Shown: piece after piece, positions 52,941-64,000 of the stretch | Layout of the letters: each line of letters opens with the position of its first letter | Position numbering within the stretch: position 1 is the first letter of the stretch | Assembly: GCA_003952965.2 (NCBI GenBank) | Contig: CM025851.1 | Coordinates: 27,740,936-27,804,935 of the forward strand | Origin: Morella rubra | Lineage: Eukaryota > Streptophyta > Magnoliopsida > Fagales > Myricaceae | Direction: 5' to 3' | DNA length: 64,000 bases | Position numbers and translations under genes: made by a program | The notes under the pieces: model-generated | What the model saw: the letters and a program-made list of their open reading frames with translations, nothing else | Told to the model about the DNA's origin: nothing | The model's database searches: none

Positions 52941-55857
52941 ACGGTGGTGCTCTCTGCCAATCATCACTTGCTCTCGTTGTTTGGAGTCTTTGTTGGTTGG
53001 CACCGGCGAAAGGAGGAGCCTGACTCCCGCGCTACTACGATCCCCACAGACCCAACGTCATCTCCCTTTTTGTATTCTTACATTGTTTTTGTTTATTTCT
53101 TCATTTCAAATTCCCTGCGATTTTTAATTTTCCGTGCTATTAGGGGTAATTTTTATAACTGGAAACAGTTTGATCAATGCTGCAATCAAAGCTCCCCGTC
53201 TTGCTTCAAAGAATCTAATTATGTATCATGACCCTATTTCTTTCTCGTTTAATCTTTTCATTTTCGCAATTATTATGTCCTCTCTTTAAATTATTAGAAT
53301 TTGGATTTTTCTTGTTTCTAAGACTGAATGCAAAATGTGTTCCATGGACTATTGTTCATTGAACTTTGGTGAATTATTGTTCACGGTTATGTAGAATTTA
53401 ATTAGATAATTTCTATACCGACTAGAAGTTATTTTTAGCATTTGGTTTCTGTAGAATTTGATCGCTGGCTTGCTTACTCTTAGTTGGGTAATTTCTATAT
53501 ATTATCGCTTGTTTATGTACTATTTCTATGAGGAATATAGTGCCTGTTTTCGTTCTGGATTGTTAGGAATCCCTTCCCATGTCATGTGTTTATTATCTCA
53601 CATGGGCTGAGGTGGTTCTTAATCTAAAATCTTACCTACCTCTATGTGGCTGTTGTGATAGAATTCAAAATCTGTTAGTCGATGTGCATTGCATCTGTAT
53701 ATGCCAGACAATAATTATTCCACCGATGCTTTTATCTTGAACTTATGGGCATCATATATTGGTTACTTTTGAGCAAGTACTTGTCAGTCACTCAAAACTC
53801 CTTATTTTGTGGATTCACTTTCACAAATTCACTGATTGTTGCTGTCAAACCAAAGCTGTTTACAATGAGAAAAGGATCTTCGTCAGGTCATTTTACAGTA
53901 GCATTATCATTCATTTCTAATAAGCTCTGAACATTGCTTTGTATTTATTTCTTGTCTTTCTTCTTATATCTGTATGCTTGTAAGCTCTGAACATTGCTTT
54001 GTATCTATTTCTGTGATAGTTTTTAGGTTTATTGTCCCTGTCCATTTCTGTACTATCTTGTTTGGCAGCTGAGAAAATCAAGGAGGAAAATTTTTGAACT
54101 TTTTTAGGTTGTGGGTTGTGAATGAAAAGAAGCTCAACCAGAGCAATGCTTTTATTCGGTTCCAACATTGACTCCCAGCTTTATTTTCTCAGTTTCCCAT
54201 GTTATGAAGTTCTGAAATTCTAAAGTTTCTGGCTTTTAACAGTTTATCCAGAAAGAACTAAAACGGTCTCTGTTTATTGCACGATTATAATTGTTTATTA
54301 TTTTATTTTTGCCTGCAATCTTGACCTAGTTGGTATTGACCATTGTATTGAACTTGAAGCTTGTGCTTTTAGGTATTGGTATATTGATTTGGTTTTTAAT
54401 TATATGCCTGGGATTTGTATGATATGACAAGAAAATTTGGAACAAGATTATGCTCGACGCTACTTAGTTGGTAGTATAATGTTGGTTCTCATTTATTTGT
54501 GATTTTGAGGACCACTTTGTACCCATGTTTGGAATTAATGATATATCATTGTGAGAGTAGAGGTCAAAACTTAATACTTGACATTGGCAGGTACTTAAGA
54601 TATCTGGAAGCTTTTTTATATACTTTGCATACCTGAATTTGATTAAGCTCTGTGGAACTTGCTTCCATCAATGTCATTTGCGGCTTTTGCAATTCTTAGC
54701 CCTTGATTGTGAATCTATTTGCATTGGCTTGGAGTTTTATGCCACTTCATTGCTTTTACTGGTTAGTGGTTCTGTTCGCTTATGTGCAGGAAGGTCTGCT
54801 CCTCGTGCAGCCCCTCATCATGCTGCTTCAACTATTGTGAATGATGCTTCAACTATTTTTCAGAACAACAGGCTTAATGATGCTTCAACTTAATGCATGC
54901 TAGAGCAACTTCAGCATATCTCGGCATAGGTTTCACAAAGAGATTCTTAGGGTTTATTGCTAGTTGTGAGGTTTCTTCTTTGTTTTAATTTTGTTAGTGG
55001 TTTTGGACTTACATAGACTTTTGTACATTCTTTATGTTTTGGATTTGTGTAGAATATTGATGCTTTTTTCTAGCTTTTGGATTGGTGTAAAACTTGCTAT
55101 TTTGCGTTGCATTTGTGTATTTGAGATTGTTTTCATATTTAAAGAGCCAAAATGTGTTGGTATTGCGATATTCTTATGAGGTGTAAATTGTGCTATAATT
55201 TGGATTTTTGTAAATATGAATCAAGCAAGGTAAAAAAGGTATTGAACAGCCTTTATTATTGGTTACAAATTATTTTAGTTGCAAAAACATTCTGTATGAC
55301 AAAAGAAATAATAGTTACAACTTACTTTCTTCCCAAAGCATTCTATATCACAAAAAAAAAAATGATATATTTGTGACAATTAATTCACTAAAGAAACTGG
55401 GTAATAGTGACTAAAATTTTACTCACAAAATCTTTTTAAACGGACAATCTCGTTCAAACTAAATTTTGTAAAAAAAATCTGGTTGAATAGACAATCTAAT
55501 TCGAACAAGGTGTCACAAAATTTGGTTCAATCAGGCAATCTTGTTCAAACAGAATTTTATGGACGAAACTTTTCGTCGATAAAAAATTATTCATTTTTTA
55601 TATTCGACAGCTTTCAACAGAAAAATCTCACCCATCATCAGTGAAATTTTTTCATCGCTGAAAGTCAAATTTTCAGCGACGAATCCGTTTTTGCCGCTGA
55701 GATGATTTTTTGCGTCGGCCATTGAATTTCGTCGCTAATGACTTTCAGCGACGGCATTTAACAAAAAATGAACGATGAAAATTTTTCGTCGCTGATGACT
55801 TTAGCGACAAAATGCATACTTCAGCGACAGCCACTTAAGTTGAAAACTGTTGTAGTG
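52941..55857 (+). mobile_element. Right part of a CACTA-like element with gene-like insert
   Basis: The right end TGTTGTAGTG at 55848-55857 is preceded by inverted 'cagcgacg', 'gtcgctga' and 'gttcaaac' repeats (55430-55840), typical of CACTA subterminal DNA. No matching CACTACAACA start was found to the left, so the left boundary here is arbitrary. The interior looks like an intron-bearing host gene: a CT-rich leader, a short exon at about 52944-53060, long T-rich intron-like DNA, then 'atgtgcag' at 54782-54789 and an exon ending at 54893. That exon reads GRSAPRAAPHHAAS, which recalls the N-terminus of CHCH-domain proteins, but this is a weak guess. A 32-bp repeat 'taagctctgaacattgcttt' occurs at about 53920 and 53981. 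Confidence 0.5.
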
Positions 55858-56260
55858 ACAACAACTTCAGAAAGATTATAAAAAATTATTTATACACAAC
55901 TAAGTCTCGAGACAGATTAAGTAGTTTAGCAATTTTATCTATCGAAACTGATTTATGGGTAAACTTGAATACAAAAGTTTAATTAATAATTTTACATCTA
56001 AAAAGAAAGAAGCAAATTATGGTTTTATTTAATTTTTTATTTTTACATTAAAAGGCTTCATTTTTATGACTTTGCCTAGTTCAATCAAAAAAGTTACCCG
56101 CCCTGAACACCATATATAAGAGGTCAAATGATGATGTCATTTCTAATCATTTGCATACTCTTCCTCCATTTCCGGCCAGTTTATCCACACACAAATGATG
56201 GACGCCTTCACAATCATTCAGACCCAAATGACCAAAATCAGGTCTCTCTGATCTGGGAGG
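55858..56260 (+). other. Flank with TATA-like box and very short frame
   Basis: 'ccatatataagagg' near 56110 is a good TATA box. About 85 bases downstream, ATGATGGACGCC opens an 18-codon frame that stops at a TGA. This could be the first exon of a lost gene or chance. The preceding 200 bp are AT-rich with no other sign. Confidence 0.25.
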
Positions 56261-57430
56261 TAGAAATAGTGTTCTCTCTTTTTTTCTTTTCTATCCTAAT
56301 AGAATAACTCCATGAATTGCCAATCGGTCATGAGAACTAAATGATTCCAGTCCATCTTCCTCAAAAAGAAAAGGATCCGACCCCACTAATTGTGCGTTCT
56401 TATTCAAAGTAGACTTCCATTTCCACTAACATTTGTGCAATATGGGCCCCAGATAAAAAAAAAAAGAATAAAACCACATGCCTTATTCAAGTATTTCTAT
56501 GAGGAATATAGTGCCTTCTCGCAATTCCGTATTTTGGACGGCTGGAATCATCATGACCTGATACTAAAATGCAAAATCAAGAAATGTTGTGTGGTATTGT
56601 AAACAGTTCGGCTACTTTAGTAGATCAAACAAAGCCACATCTTAAAGGTCGGATTATAATATTGATTATCACCTTTTTCTTGGAAAATTACATCGGACAA
56701 GAATAACTCAGAGATCGAAGTGGAGTGGTCTAAGCCACTCAAACAAGATATCTTCTTTTTGATTACGGAATTGATTTTATATATATGATCGTATCCATAG
56801 TTTTTCAACACAATCAAACATTTCTTGGCTTAGCATTTCATAAGCATTATCTCTATTTTTGATTTCAGTAATTTCTGAAATACTTTTCATTGAAGTTTAT
56901 TATTATCAAATCCAAGAGTACATATTATTGAAATTAGTAAATCTAGAATATGGGAAGGAGATGTTAGAGAATAATAAGGTCATGAAAAAGGTGACTACTG
57001 TTTCATGTTAAATATTTGTACCACTTATTAGAATAAAACACCTTTATGTGATTTGATATTTTGAATGTAAAGTTCTTCTATCTTTTGATTTGGATGTTGT
57101 TTATTATATATATACTATCCAACCTTTTAAACAAAGCGTATATCGTATCGATATACACCTTTCGTGATTTAGTCACATTTGGATCAATTTGCGTGTCTCG
57201 CATGTGGTATTTTGAGTTATTTATACGTATGTAGGTTGTAAAAGCATAAATACGTAGGGATATTCAGAGTCCCACGTTGGACATATATTAGTTCCACTTA
57301 GAGTATCAAGAAATTAAAAAAGCCAACAAGAGATTCATAAAATCGATCGGTCCGTGTTAAGAAATAGAATGGCCCTCAAGAAATATTGTTGGAAGAATCT
57401 CACCATGATGTTGATAATAGCACTCAATTA
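56261..57430. repeat. EF-hand-flank block, copy C
   Basis: It aligns with 48261-49715, with deletions. Shared points are 'tctatcctaatagaataac', 'attccagtccatc', 'gttcttattcaaa', 'atatgatcgtatccata', 'tttcttggctt', 'gagtcccacgttgga', 'agttccacttagagtatc' and 'aatggccctcaaga'. It ends where copia-2 sequence begins. No EF-hand gene follows, so this unit lost its gene or the copia insertion separated them. Confidence 0.75.
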
Positions 57431-57640
57431 GTAGAAGAAGGTAAAGAAGGAAAGAAAAAGATATTGAATAAAATTCTCTTCGTAAAGGAGTGTGTGTTAT
57501 TGACAGGTTTTAAATAGAGATTGATATGAGGCGTAAAAGGCAAGAGTACAAATTGAAGTATGACAGCTTGCTATTCCTAAGGTTGAAGTTTATAGCTTTC
57601 TTTTTGTGATTTGACTTGACCGTTGCATAGTAGCTGTCAT
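57431..57640 (-). repeat. Probable short 3' LTR region of copia-2
   Basis: On the minus strand the sequence after the pol stop ends in 'gaagagaattttattcaata', typical of the ends of short copia LTRs. No matching second LTR exists in the window, so the borders are not fixed. Confidence 0.35.
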
Positions 57641-59530
57641 GCTAGCTGGGTATTGCCTTTTCAAGCTTTGACTCCTCCATCAATGGGATTGGTTTCCTTT
57701 TATCCACCCTCAAACAAAGCTGGGGAACCAGATTGAGTTTGGTGCGCAGAAATTCAAATTGAGGGCATGATAATGCTTTCGTAAATATATCTGCTGTCTG
57801 AGATTGAGAGGATGTAAACTGAGTAACCAAATCACCATTGAGACCTTCTCACGGAACAAAATGCACATCTAATTCGATATGCTTACTTCTCGCATGGTGC
57901 ACGGGATTTTTTGCTAAGTGAAGCACACTCATGTTGTCACAAAAGAGAGTTGGTTTGGCAGAGAGTGGCACATTTAGATCACCTAAAAGATATGTCAACC
58001 AAGTTAATTCTGCAATGGCATTGGCCATAGCATGATACTTAGACTCGGTACTGGATCAGGACACAGTATGTTATTTTTTGGCAGACCAGGAAATGATATT
58101 GCATCCCAAGAAGGTGCAGTATCCTGAGGTAGACCGACGAGTAGTAGTGCAACCACCCCAATCTGCATCGGTGAAGGCAAATAACAGCATGGAATTTGTT
58201 TAGTGGAGTTGAATACTGAGATCAGCAATGCCATGGATGTACCTAAGGATACGCTTCACAAGATGAAAATGGTCATTAGTAGGAGAGTGCATAAATTGGG
58301 AAACATAATTGACACAATAAGATATATCATGATGAGTAAATGTCAAATATTGTAAAGCCCCAACAATGCTACGACAATGTGTAGGGTTAGAGTATGGAGT
58401 GTCATCCTGTTTCACATTTTTCTTGGTACATATCGGTGTCTTTGTGGGTTTGCAGCCTTCCATATTAGCACGCTTGATCACATCAAGAGCATATTTGGTC
58501 TGAGAGAGGTGGAAACCATTCATGTTCTTGGTTACCTGCACACCTAAAAAATAATGAAGATAACCAATATCCTTCATGTCAAAGTCCTTGTGCAAGGAAC
58601 GGATGAAGGTCGTGATGAGAGCTTGGTTGGATCCCGTCAATATAATATCATCCACATATAGGAGTACAATAAGCATATCAGAGTTATAGTTATAGATAAA
58701 TAAAGAGGAATCAACCAAGCTACATTTGAAGCCAAAATGTTTGAGATAGGTACTAAACCGTCAAAAACCAAGCTCTAGGAGCTTGTTTGAGTCCATAGAG
58801 AGCCTTGTTAAGTTTGCATATATGATTAGGAAACTTGGGATTGGAAAATCTATTGGTTGGTCCATAAAAACTGTTTCAGGTAAAAAAACCATGGAGAAAA
58901 GTATTTTTGACATCTAATTGCTGAATAGTCCAATTGTTTGCAAGAGCGAGAGAAAGAAGAACACGAATGGTGCCTTGTTTAATAACTGGGGAGAAGATTT
59001 CGTGATAATCGACACCATCGACTTGATTAAAACCTTTGGCAACAAGACTCACTTTCAATCTTTGAAGGGAACCATCAGCATTTAATTTTGTGTTAAAGAC
59101 CCATTTGTTTCCTATAACATGCATATGAGACTCTCGAGGAACTACGGTCCATGTTTTATTTTCCTAAGCGCAGCCAATTCTTCATTCATGGCTTGCACCC
59201 ATCCCTCATGTTGTAAAGTTGTGTTTACTATTTTTGGTTATCAAGGAATCAGATGGAGGCTATGAAGATTGGCATACTTAGGATTGAGTTTGATTATACC
59301 TGATTTGCTCCTTGTAGTCATGGAATGGATAGGAACTTGTGGAGGGACAGGATCAACATGTGGAGTGGGATCATGAACAGATTGGTCCATTGAAAAGGGG
59401 ACCACAGGGTTGGAAAGTTCCTGCACAAGCTCAGTAAGAGGTGGAATAGGTGGAACAGAGAGTTCCAAAGACCTGTTTTCTTGGTTTCCAAACAATTTGA
59501 TTCCAAGAACTTGGAAAACTTCCAAAAGGT
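57641..59530 (-). pseudogene. Ty1/copia element copia-2, 3' half of pol, decayed
   Basis: Minus-strand frames from right to left: a linker rich in Pro and Ser at 59241-59525 (IHSMTTRSKSGIIKLNPKY). RT entrance at 58876-59124 (GNKWVFNTKLNADGSLQRLK, GVDYHEIFSPVIKQGTIRVL). RT palm and connection at 58200-58718 (LLYVDDIILTGSNQ, KDIGYLHYFLGVQVTKNMNG). RNase H remnants at 58004-58234, and the C-terminus at 57642-57830 with ADIFTKAL. There are stops and frameshifts between the blocks. Integrase and gag are missing, because the element is cut at about 59530 and abuts copia-3. Confidence 0.85.
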
Positions 59531-59539
59531 CTTTGACTT

Positions 59540-60925
59540 GAAAAATGGTTCATCAACCATCTTTTCATTGATAACATTTCCAAGACGTCATTCCCAATGA
59601 GTAGTATGTCACTAACATAATGACCTAAAATATTACTAAACTCCCACTGACTTCTTGTCAACACAAGGTACATCCATGTTTCATGAAAAATCAAACTATT
59701 TGATCATTTCATTAAAATGGATTCTCATCTAATGATCCCGAGTTCTGAATTATTGAGACTCATCAATAAGTTTAGTAACATCCATATTCAATTGATCTAA
59801 TCTGCCCTTCTATTAGCTTAGCTGACTCTTTCATCAAGAATGGTCATACTTTCATTTTCTCTTAGGTCGTACTCCTTTTAAAATAATATTCCTATTGATA
59901 GTCACTACTAGTTCATTTGACCATATCAAATAATGTCTAATGAACAAGTGATTCAAACATATGCTTATCTCCCACTGAGCAATATCATATAAAGTTCAAT
60001 TTCACAATTCTGCAACATCATTTTGCCATGATGTAACAAGGGAATTAACTGAGATATGATGCTTCTATTTACAAGATGAGTTGAAAAACTTATCTAATTA
60101 TTTAAGTATCTTGATACTCACTCCCAGTTAGTTTTCCATTTTACTCTGTAATTTCTTGAACTTTTCAAAAAATTCAGACTTATGATTCATCAGGTACAGA
60201 TAATCGTAACTGGAATGACCATCACCAAAAGTGATGAAATAGGGAAAAACTATCACCTAGTTATGTGGTTAAAATCACCACATACATCAGTACGCACCAA
60301 CTCTAATAATTCTGAAGCTCTAACTTCTTTTACTTTAAAAGAATTCTTGGTCATCTTTTATTACATGCAAAACAAAGAAAACTAGGTAGGGTTCGACCTT
60401 CATAAGGTTCACAGACCCATCCTACATTAATCTGTTGATCATATACAGATTAGCATGACTAAGTGTCAAATGCTACACACAAGTGGGATTCACATCCCTT
60501 TCCATTTTAGAGTTGCATAACTGGTATCAACATCTTCCTCAATATTATTCAGAGAGTTCACAACTTTTCCAAAATAATACAACTATAAATAATAATGCTA
60601 GAATCAATAAACACTTTTAATTTAAAAATTGAACTTGAAATCACATTTCTAGAAATTTCTAGCACATATAAAGATAGTCTTCAAAAACAAAACTTTTCCC
60701 TTTTGTAAACTCAAATAAATAACTCTATATGGAAGTCGCTGCAACACTTGTAGTTATCTTCATATTCTGCATAATTTCCCCTTTTGCTTATTATTCGAAT
60801 TTCTTTAAATCCATGCAACTTATTGCAAAAGTGAGATATAATGCCTAAACAGACATACCAACAATTTAATGGACAATACATTAAATTGAATTTAATGATA
60901 AGCATACCTTTAGTAAGATTCATTT
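59540..60925 (-). pseudogene. Ty1/copia element copia-3, 5' part of pol, decayed
   Basis: On the minus strand, 60711-60900 resembles the protease/GAG-pre-integrase part (HGFKEIRIISKRG). 60200-60340 gives integrase core sequence, KVRASELLELVRTDVCGDFN and FFPYFITFGDGHSSYDYLYL, then KSEFFEKFKK. 59540-59690 gives an RT remnant, SDILLIGNDVLEMLSMKRWL. Frame breaks are frequent. The 3' part of pol is absent. It faces the same way as copia-2, so the two truncated elements are joined within their RT regions. Confidence 0.7.
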
Positions 60926-63058
60926 TTCAACACAAAACTTGATTGTAGTCCATAATCATCACAGGGTATTAGTATCGCATAATAAATCTGCAAAAACATA
61001 GAAATTAATTCACATGTATATATAAACAAATCCACTAGTTTCGGATTTTCGAATAGCTAATGGTACCTCCCACTATGACACATCAATCAAATAAAATACC
61101 CAAATATAACATTTATATTTTGTGTCACAAGTAGGTATCAAGAGTTTTTACCTTTTGTAAACATGGTCCTATTTTAGTAACACTGCAACAACTTGTAAAA
61201 GTAGATAAAAATTATCTATCACGAATCCATTTCATGTCCCATACAATATGTATGTAAATATTCGTGACCCTTGATTTCCTTTTGACCACCAAATAAACAC
61301 AATATTCACTATTTTAGTATACGTGTTTATTTAGTTAAGTGCAACCATCTTCTAAATGATATGTAATTTTGGAATGGGTCAGCATCGCTATTTTAGTCAA
61401 CACCCCCATCACTCATACACCTTCATTTATCTTCTAAAGAAATAAATGGACAAACTATAAAATCAAGATATTGGAATGCCCTATTTTAGTTTCATCCAGC
61501 ACTTAATAAAAAAGAATTTCACTTACCAACAATGGGGGGTCATGGGATTAGTTTGCTCTAAACAATCCCATTTAGCACTTGCATTTAAAATTTTAGAAAA
61601 AAATAACAATTTTTTTTAAAAAAAAAAAAGACAACTAATCAAACCGGGTTGGTCAACGGGTCTCATCGGTCAAACTGGGTTGACTCGTTGACCAACCGAT
61701 CCGGGTCCAACCAGCTCGGTTTGTGGGTCACGGTCCGAGTCAAACTCGGATCGAATCATGTGGTCCATGGGTTGCCGGATTGGATCATATCCATCAATCA
61801 TGGGCTAGCCTAATAGGTCCCAGCTCGTATGGCATCCTCTTCTCACATTCTTTTTTTTTAAGAAAAAACGAACTGGGCTTCACATTGGGCCTGTCCAACC
61901 CTTTGTTTTCACAGAATGGCTAGCCCATCCAATTCGAGCTTTAAAAGACTAATAAGAAACGAGCCTTTCTCTTTTAAAAAACTATTCAACCCAAACTATT
62001 TATAAAAAAAAACTGCCCATGATCCTTTAAACATTTTTCTGGCCCATTGGTTTAAAAACAGCCGACCATTTTTCATTTAAAAACAAACAAACGGTTTTAA
62101 AAAAAAGGGGGGGGCTTTAACCTTTTTAAAAGAAAAACTTCAAGCCCACATTTTTTAAACTAGCCCAGTAGCCCTTTAAAAACACAGCTCATATTATTAA
62201 AAAAAAATAACAGGCCTCAATTATGGATAAGGGCCCAACTATTGGACCGGGTAGGGCAAAATTTCCCTACCTGTTCGGCCCAAATGGGTGACCCAAATAT
62301 CCTATGTCTGGGCGTCGTTTGGTGCCCCAAGGGAGAGGGCAAGGGCTGGCTTTACCACAGGCAGCCACAGCGCTGTCGTCCAGCACGCTGGTGGCCACCG
62401 GTAGGCCACCTACACACCTGTCTATTACACGGGGTATGTTGCCAACTGTGGTTCCAGCAGCCATTAAGGCCGCCGGAAGCCACTCCGGCTCAGGCAAGGC
62501 TACGCCGGTCATAGTAGGCACAGCTCTTGCCATGAGCTCCAGCCAAGTGGTGCGGCAGTAGCTCCACCGTGCTGCCGCCCACTTTTCTTTGTGAGAGAAA
62601 CTTTTTCTCTCTCCCCGTTCAAGCAAGATTTCACAAACAATTTCGTTAACAATTGAATACAGGCAATACACAATCCAATCAGATTCAAAAACAACAGTGA
62701 GAGATAGATTTCAAATAAACAAGAAAAACAAATTTTTCTTCCTCTAACAGCAATTCCATCTTTAGAAAAGAAGACCTCCCATATGGATCTAATCCAAGTT
62801 TAATTTTTCTAATCGATGAATGGCAAAACTATTAGTCGGCTTTTAAAAGGAGTATTTTTAAAATCATTCACAGTAATCAAAATTTATGAAAAACAATTTT
62901 TCAAAATTTTTCTTCACACTATTTCCAAGAACGTTGAAGAACAAAAATTCATTTATTTTGAAAAAACATTTTTCAAACAAATCACCAAATCCGATTGTCA
63001 TGAATAATTTTAATGAACTGTGATACAGATCTCAAGAGAATGAGGTTCAACCAACCTA
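60926..63058 (-). other. Untranslated 5' leader region of copia-3
   Basis: Between the PBS and the pol remnant no gag was recognised. 61160-61490 holds four copies of 'ctattttagt' (about 61169, 61311, 61389 and 61481). 61640-61760 repeats 'gggttg', 'ggtcaa' and 'ccgggt' phrases. 61850-62220 has many poly-A runs. 62240-62600 is unusually GC-rich for this window. Open frames of 85-134 codons there have no motif and overlap each other on both strands, so they are composition-driven. Confidence 0.45.
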
Positions 63059-63070
63059 GCTCTGATACCA
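63059..63070 (-). promoter_or_regulatory. Primer-binding site of copia-3
   Basis: The plus strand reads GCTCTGATACCA, that is TGGTATCAGAGC on the minus strand, complementary to the initiator methionine tRNA end. It fixes the orientation of the element and the position of its 5' LTR to the right. Confidence 0.85.
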
Positions 63071-63071
63071 C

Positions 63072-63900
63072 TGAAAGTTATGATTGCGGAAAATTAACTT
63101 ACCAATTCTCTTTGTAGATCCCGAGAATTCTTCGATAATCTTCAGGTTCTTATCGATCTCATAATCCCGAGATTCCACAATAGCAGCCCAAGCGTTCTGC
63201 CTCTTTCCTCTCCACGCTCACAACTATCTTAGGGTTTTCTGAGTTCTGATGGCCAACTCTCAAACTAACAATTAGTCAATTAGGTTAAACTATCACATAG
63301 CTATCCTTATATATGAAAACCCTAGCTGTGATAGCGTGGGATCGTTAGGGATCTCAGATCTCAGCAGTAAGATCACATGGAAAACTCTTTTTTCATTAAC
63401 TCCCTTATATTCTTTAATTCTGAATTTTAGGCTTGTAATAATTGTAATCATGTCCATCAACATATTACAATTCACCCTGAGAATTTGAGATTGATTTGTG
63501 AAATCCTTTTTGCTAACAATTATTCGTTTATTTACCCTTCCACCACACTATATTCTATATATGCTAATAGGACCGGAATATTATCATTAATAAAGTCTCT
63601 AGCTCATACAATTCTAAATTTTATAATCTGTAACTCGTTGGACTCTCGAATTGTTTGCAAAATAATTTCACAAATAAATATAAATATATATATATATATA
63701 ATATTAATTTTGAAAAATATTTTCACAAAATTCCTCTGGCCAAAGATTTCTTTTTCTCTAATCCAACCCTATACAGATGTACTTGGATATACTATCTCAC
63801 AAAGAGATTGGTGGATTCCTTATTGAGCATTTATACAAACCTACTTATTATATACAAGACCCGACATTGTCTAGAATATTTGATCTAGAAAGATCATCAC
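63072..63900 (-). repeat. 5' LTR of copia-3 (right edge tentative)
   Basis: The LTR end next to the PBS is TTTCA on the minus strand (plus TGAAAG at 63072). A TG start on the minus strand is available at 63900 ('gatcatca' on plus), giving an 829-bp LTR, but no second LTR exists in the window to confirm it. The (AT)n tract at 63688-63700 is internal. Confidence 0.4.
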
Positions 63901-63919
63901 CAAATGACTCTGTCAGAGT

Positions 63920-64000
63920 CACTACTAGAAAATTGACTTTTAGTGACGAAATTCTCGGTGACGAATTGAATTTCGTCACTAAAAGCTAATTTTTAGTGAC
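63920..64000. mobile_element. Left end of another CACTA-type element, cut by the window edge
   Basis: CACTACTAGAAAATTG is followed by 'ttttagtgacgaaatt', 'cggtgacgaa' and 'tttcgtcactaaaa', which closely resembles the left end of CACTA-2 at 13562. The remainder lies beyond 64000. Confidence 0.6.

Noticed and set aside
62242..62671. Overlapping frames on both strands in GC-rich DNA
   Set aside because: The high GC lowers stop frequency. There is no motif, and the stretch lies in the untranslated leader of copia-3.

Overview
This is a window of plant nuclear DNA, AT-rich and dominated by transposable elements. The evidence is chromovirus-type Ty3/gypsy and Ty1/copia retrotransposons primed by tRNA-iMet, CACTA (En/Spm), Mutator-like (MULE) and hAT DNA transposons, intron-bearing transposase genes, and short plant-type EF-hand genes. 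A eudicot, possibly woody, is likely, but the species cannot be named from sequence alone. No tRNA, rRNA, CRISPR array or operon was seen.

The native backbone is a small tandem family of short two-EF-hand calcium-binding proteins. Two copies look intact (39707-40006 and 49853-50116). One is split by a hAT insertion in its first calcium loop (28067-28900), and one carries a 4-nt insertion in its second loop (29884-30174). Their non-coding flanks recur as diverged duplicated blocks (961-13561 without its insertions, 31290-32150, 48261-49720, 56261-57430). Because the blocks are duplicates, they show the pre-insertion state of several insertions.

Layout: 1-960 is a repeat that also occurs at 47140-48260. 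1511-12572 is CACTA-1, in minus orientation, which lost its tnp2 gene by internal deletion. It contains a Pack-MULE carrying a PPR gene fragment (1569-3187) and a second MULE (8486-11539) that itself contains a hAT element (8892-9505). 13562-26892 is CACTA-2, in plus orientation, with three decayed genes: a plant-transposon-protein gene, tnp2 and a Ptta/En/Spm (tnpA-like) gene. Its two ends belong to different terminal-sequence families. 26893-33442 holds EF-hand flanks, two EF-hand pseudogenes and a CACTA fragment. 33443-38756 is a complete but decayed chromovirus with both LTRs, PBS and PPT. 38757-40006 is the intact EF-hand gene with a TATA box. 40505-47120 is a copia element on the minus strand, split by CACTA-3 (42958-45856). 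47140-50116 is repeat B, the flank block and the second intact EF-hand gene. 50272-51350 is a hAT element. 51480-55857 is pyrimidine-rich DNA plus the right part of another CACTA-like element with exon-like sequence. 55858-57430 is the fourth flank block. 57431-63900 is two truncated copia elements fused tail to body, with a PBS and LTR at the right. 63920-64000 is the start of another CACTA-type element.

The most unusual signal is a dense, dispersed, roughly palindromic decamer (about CGTYCRRACG) filling several kb of both large CACTA elements. The three-gene layout of that CACTA family and a conserved inverted repeat beside the deletion/tnp2 region are also notable. All structure calls come from reading the sequence and the translated frames. 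No database search was run.
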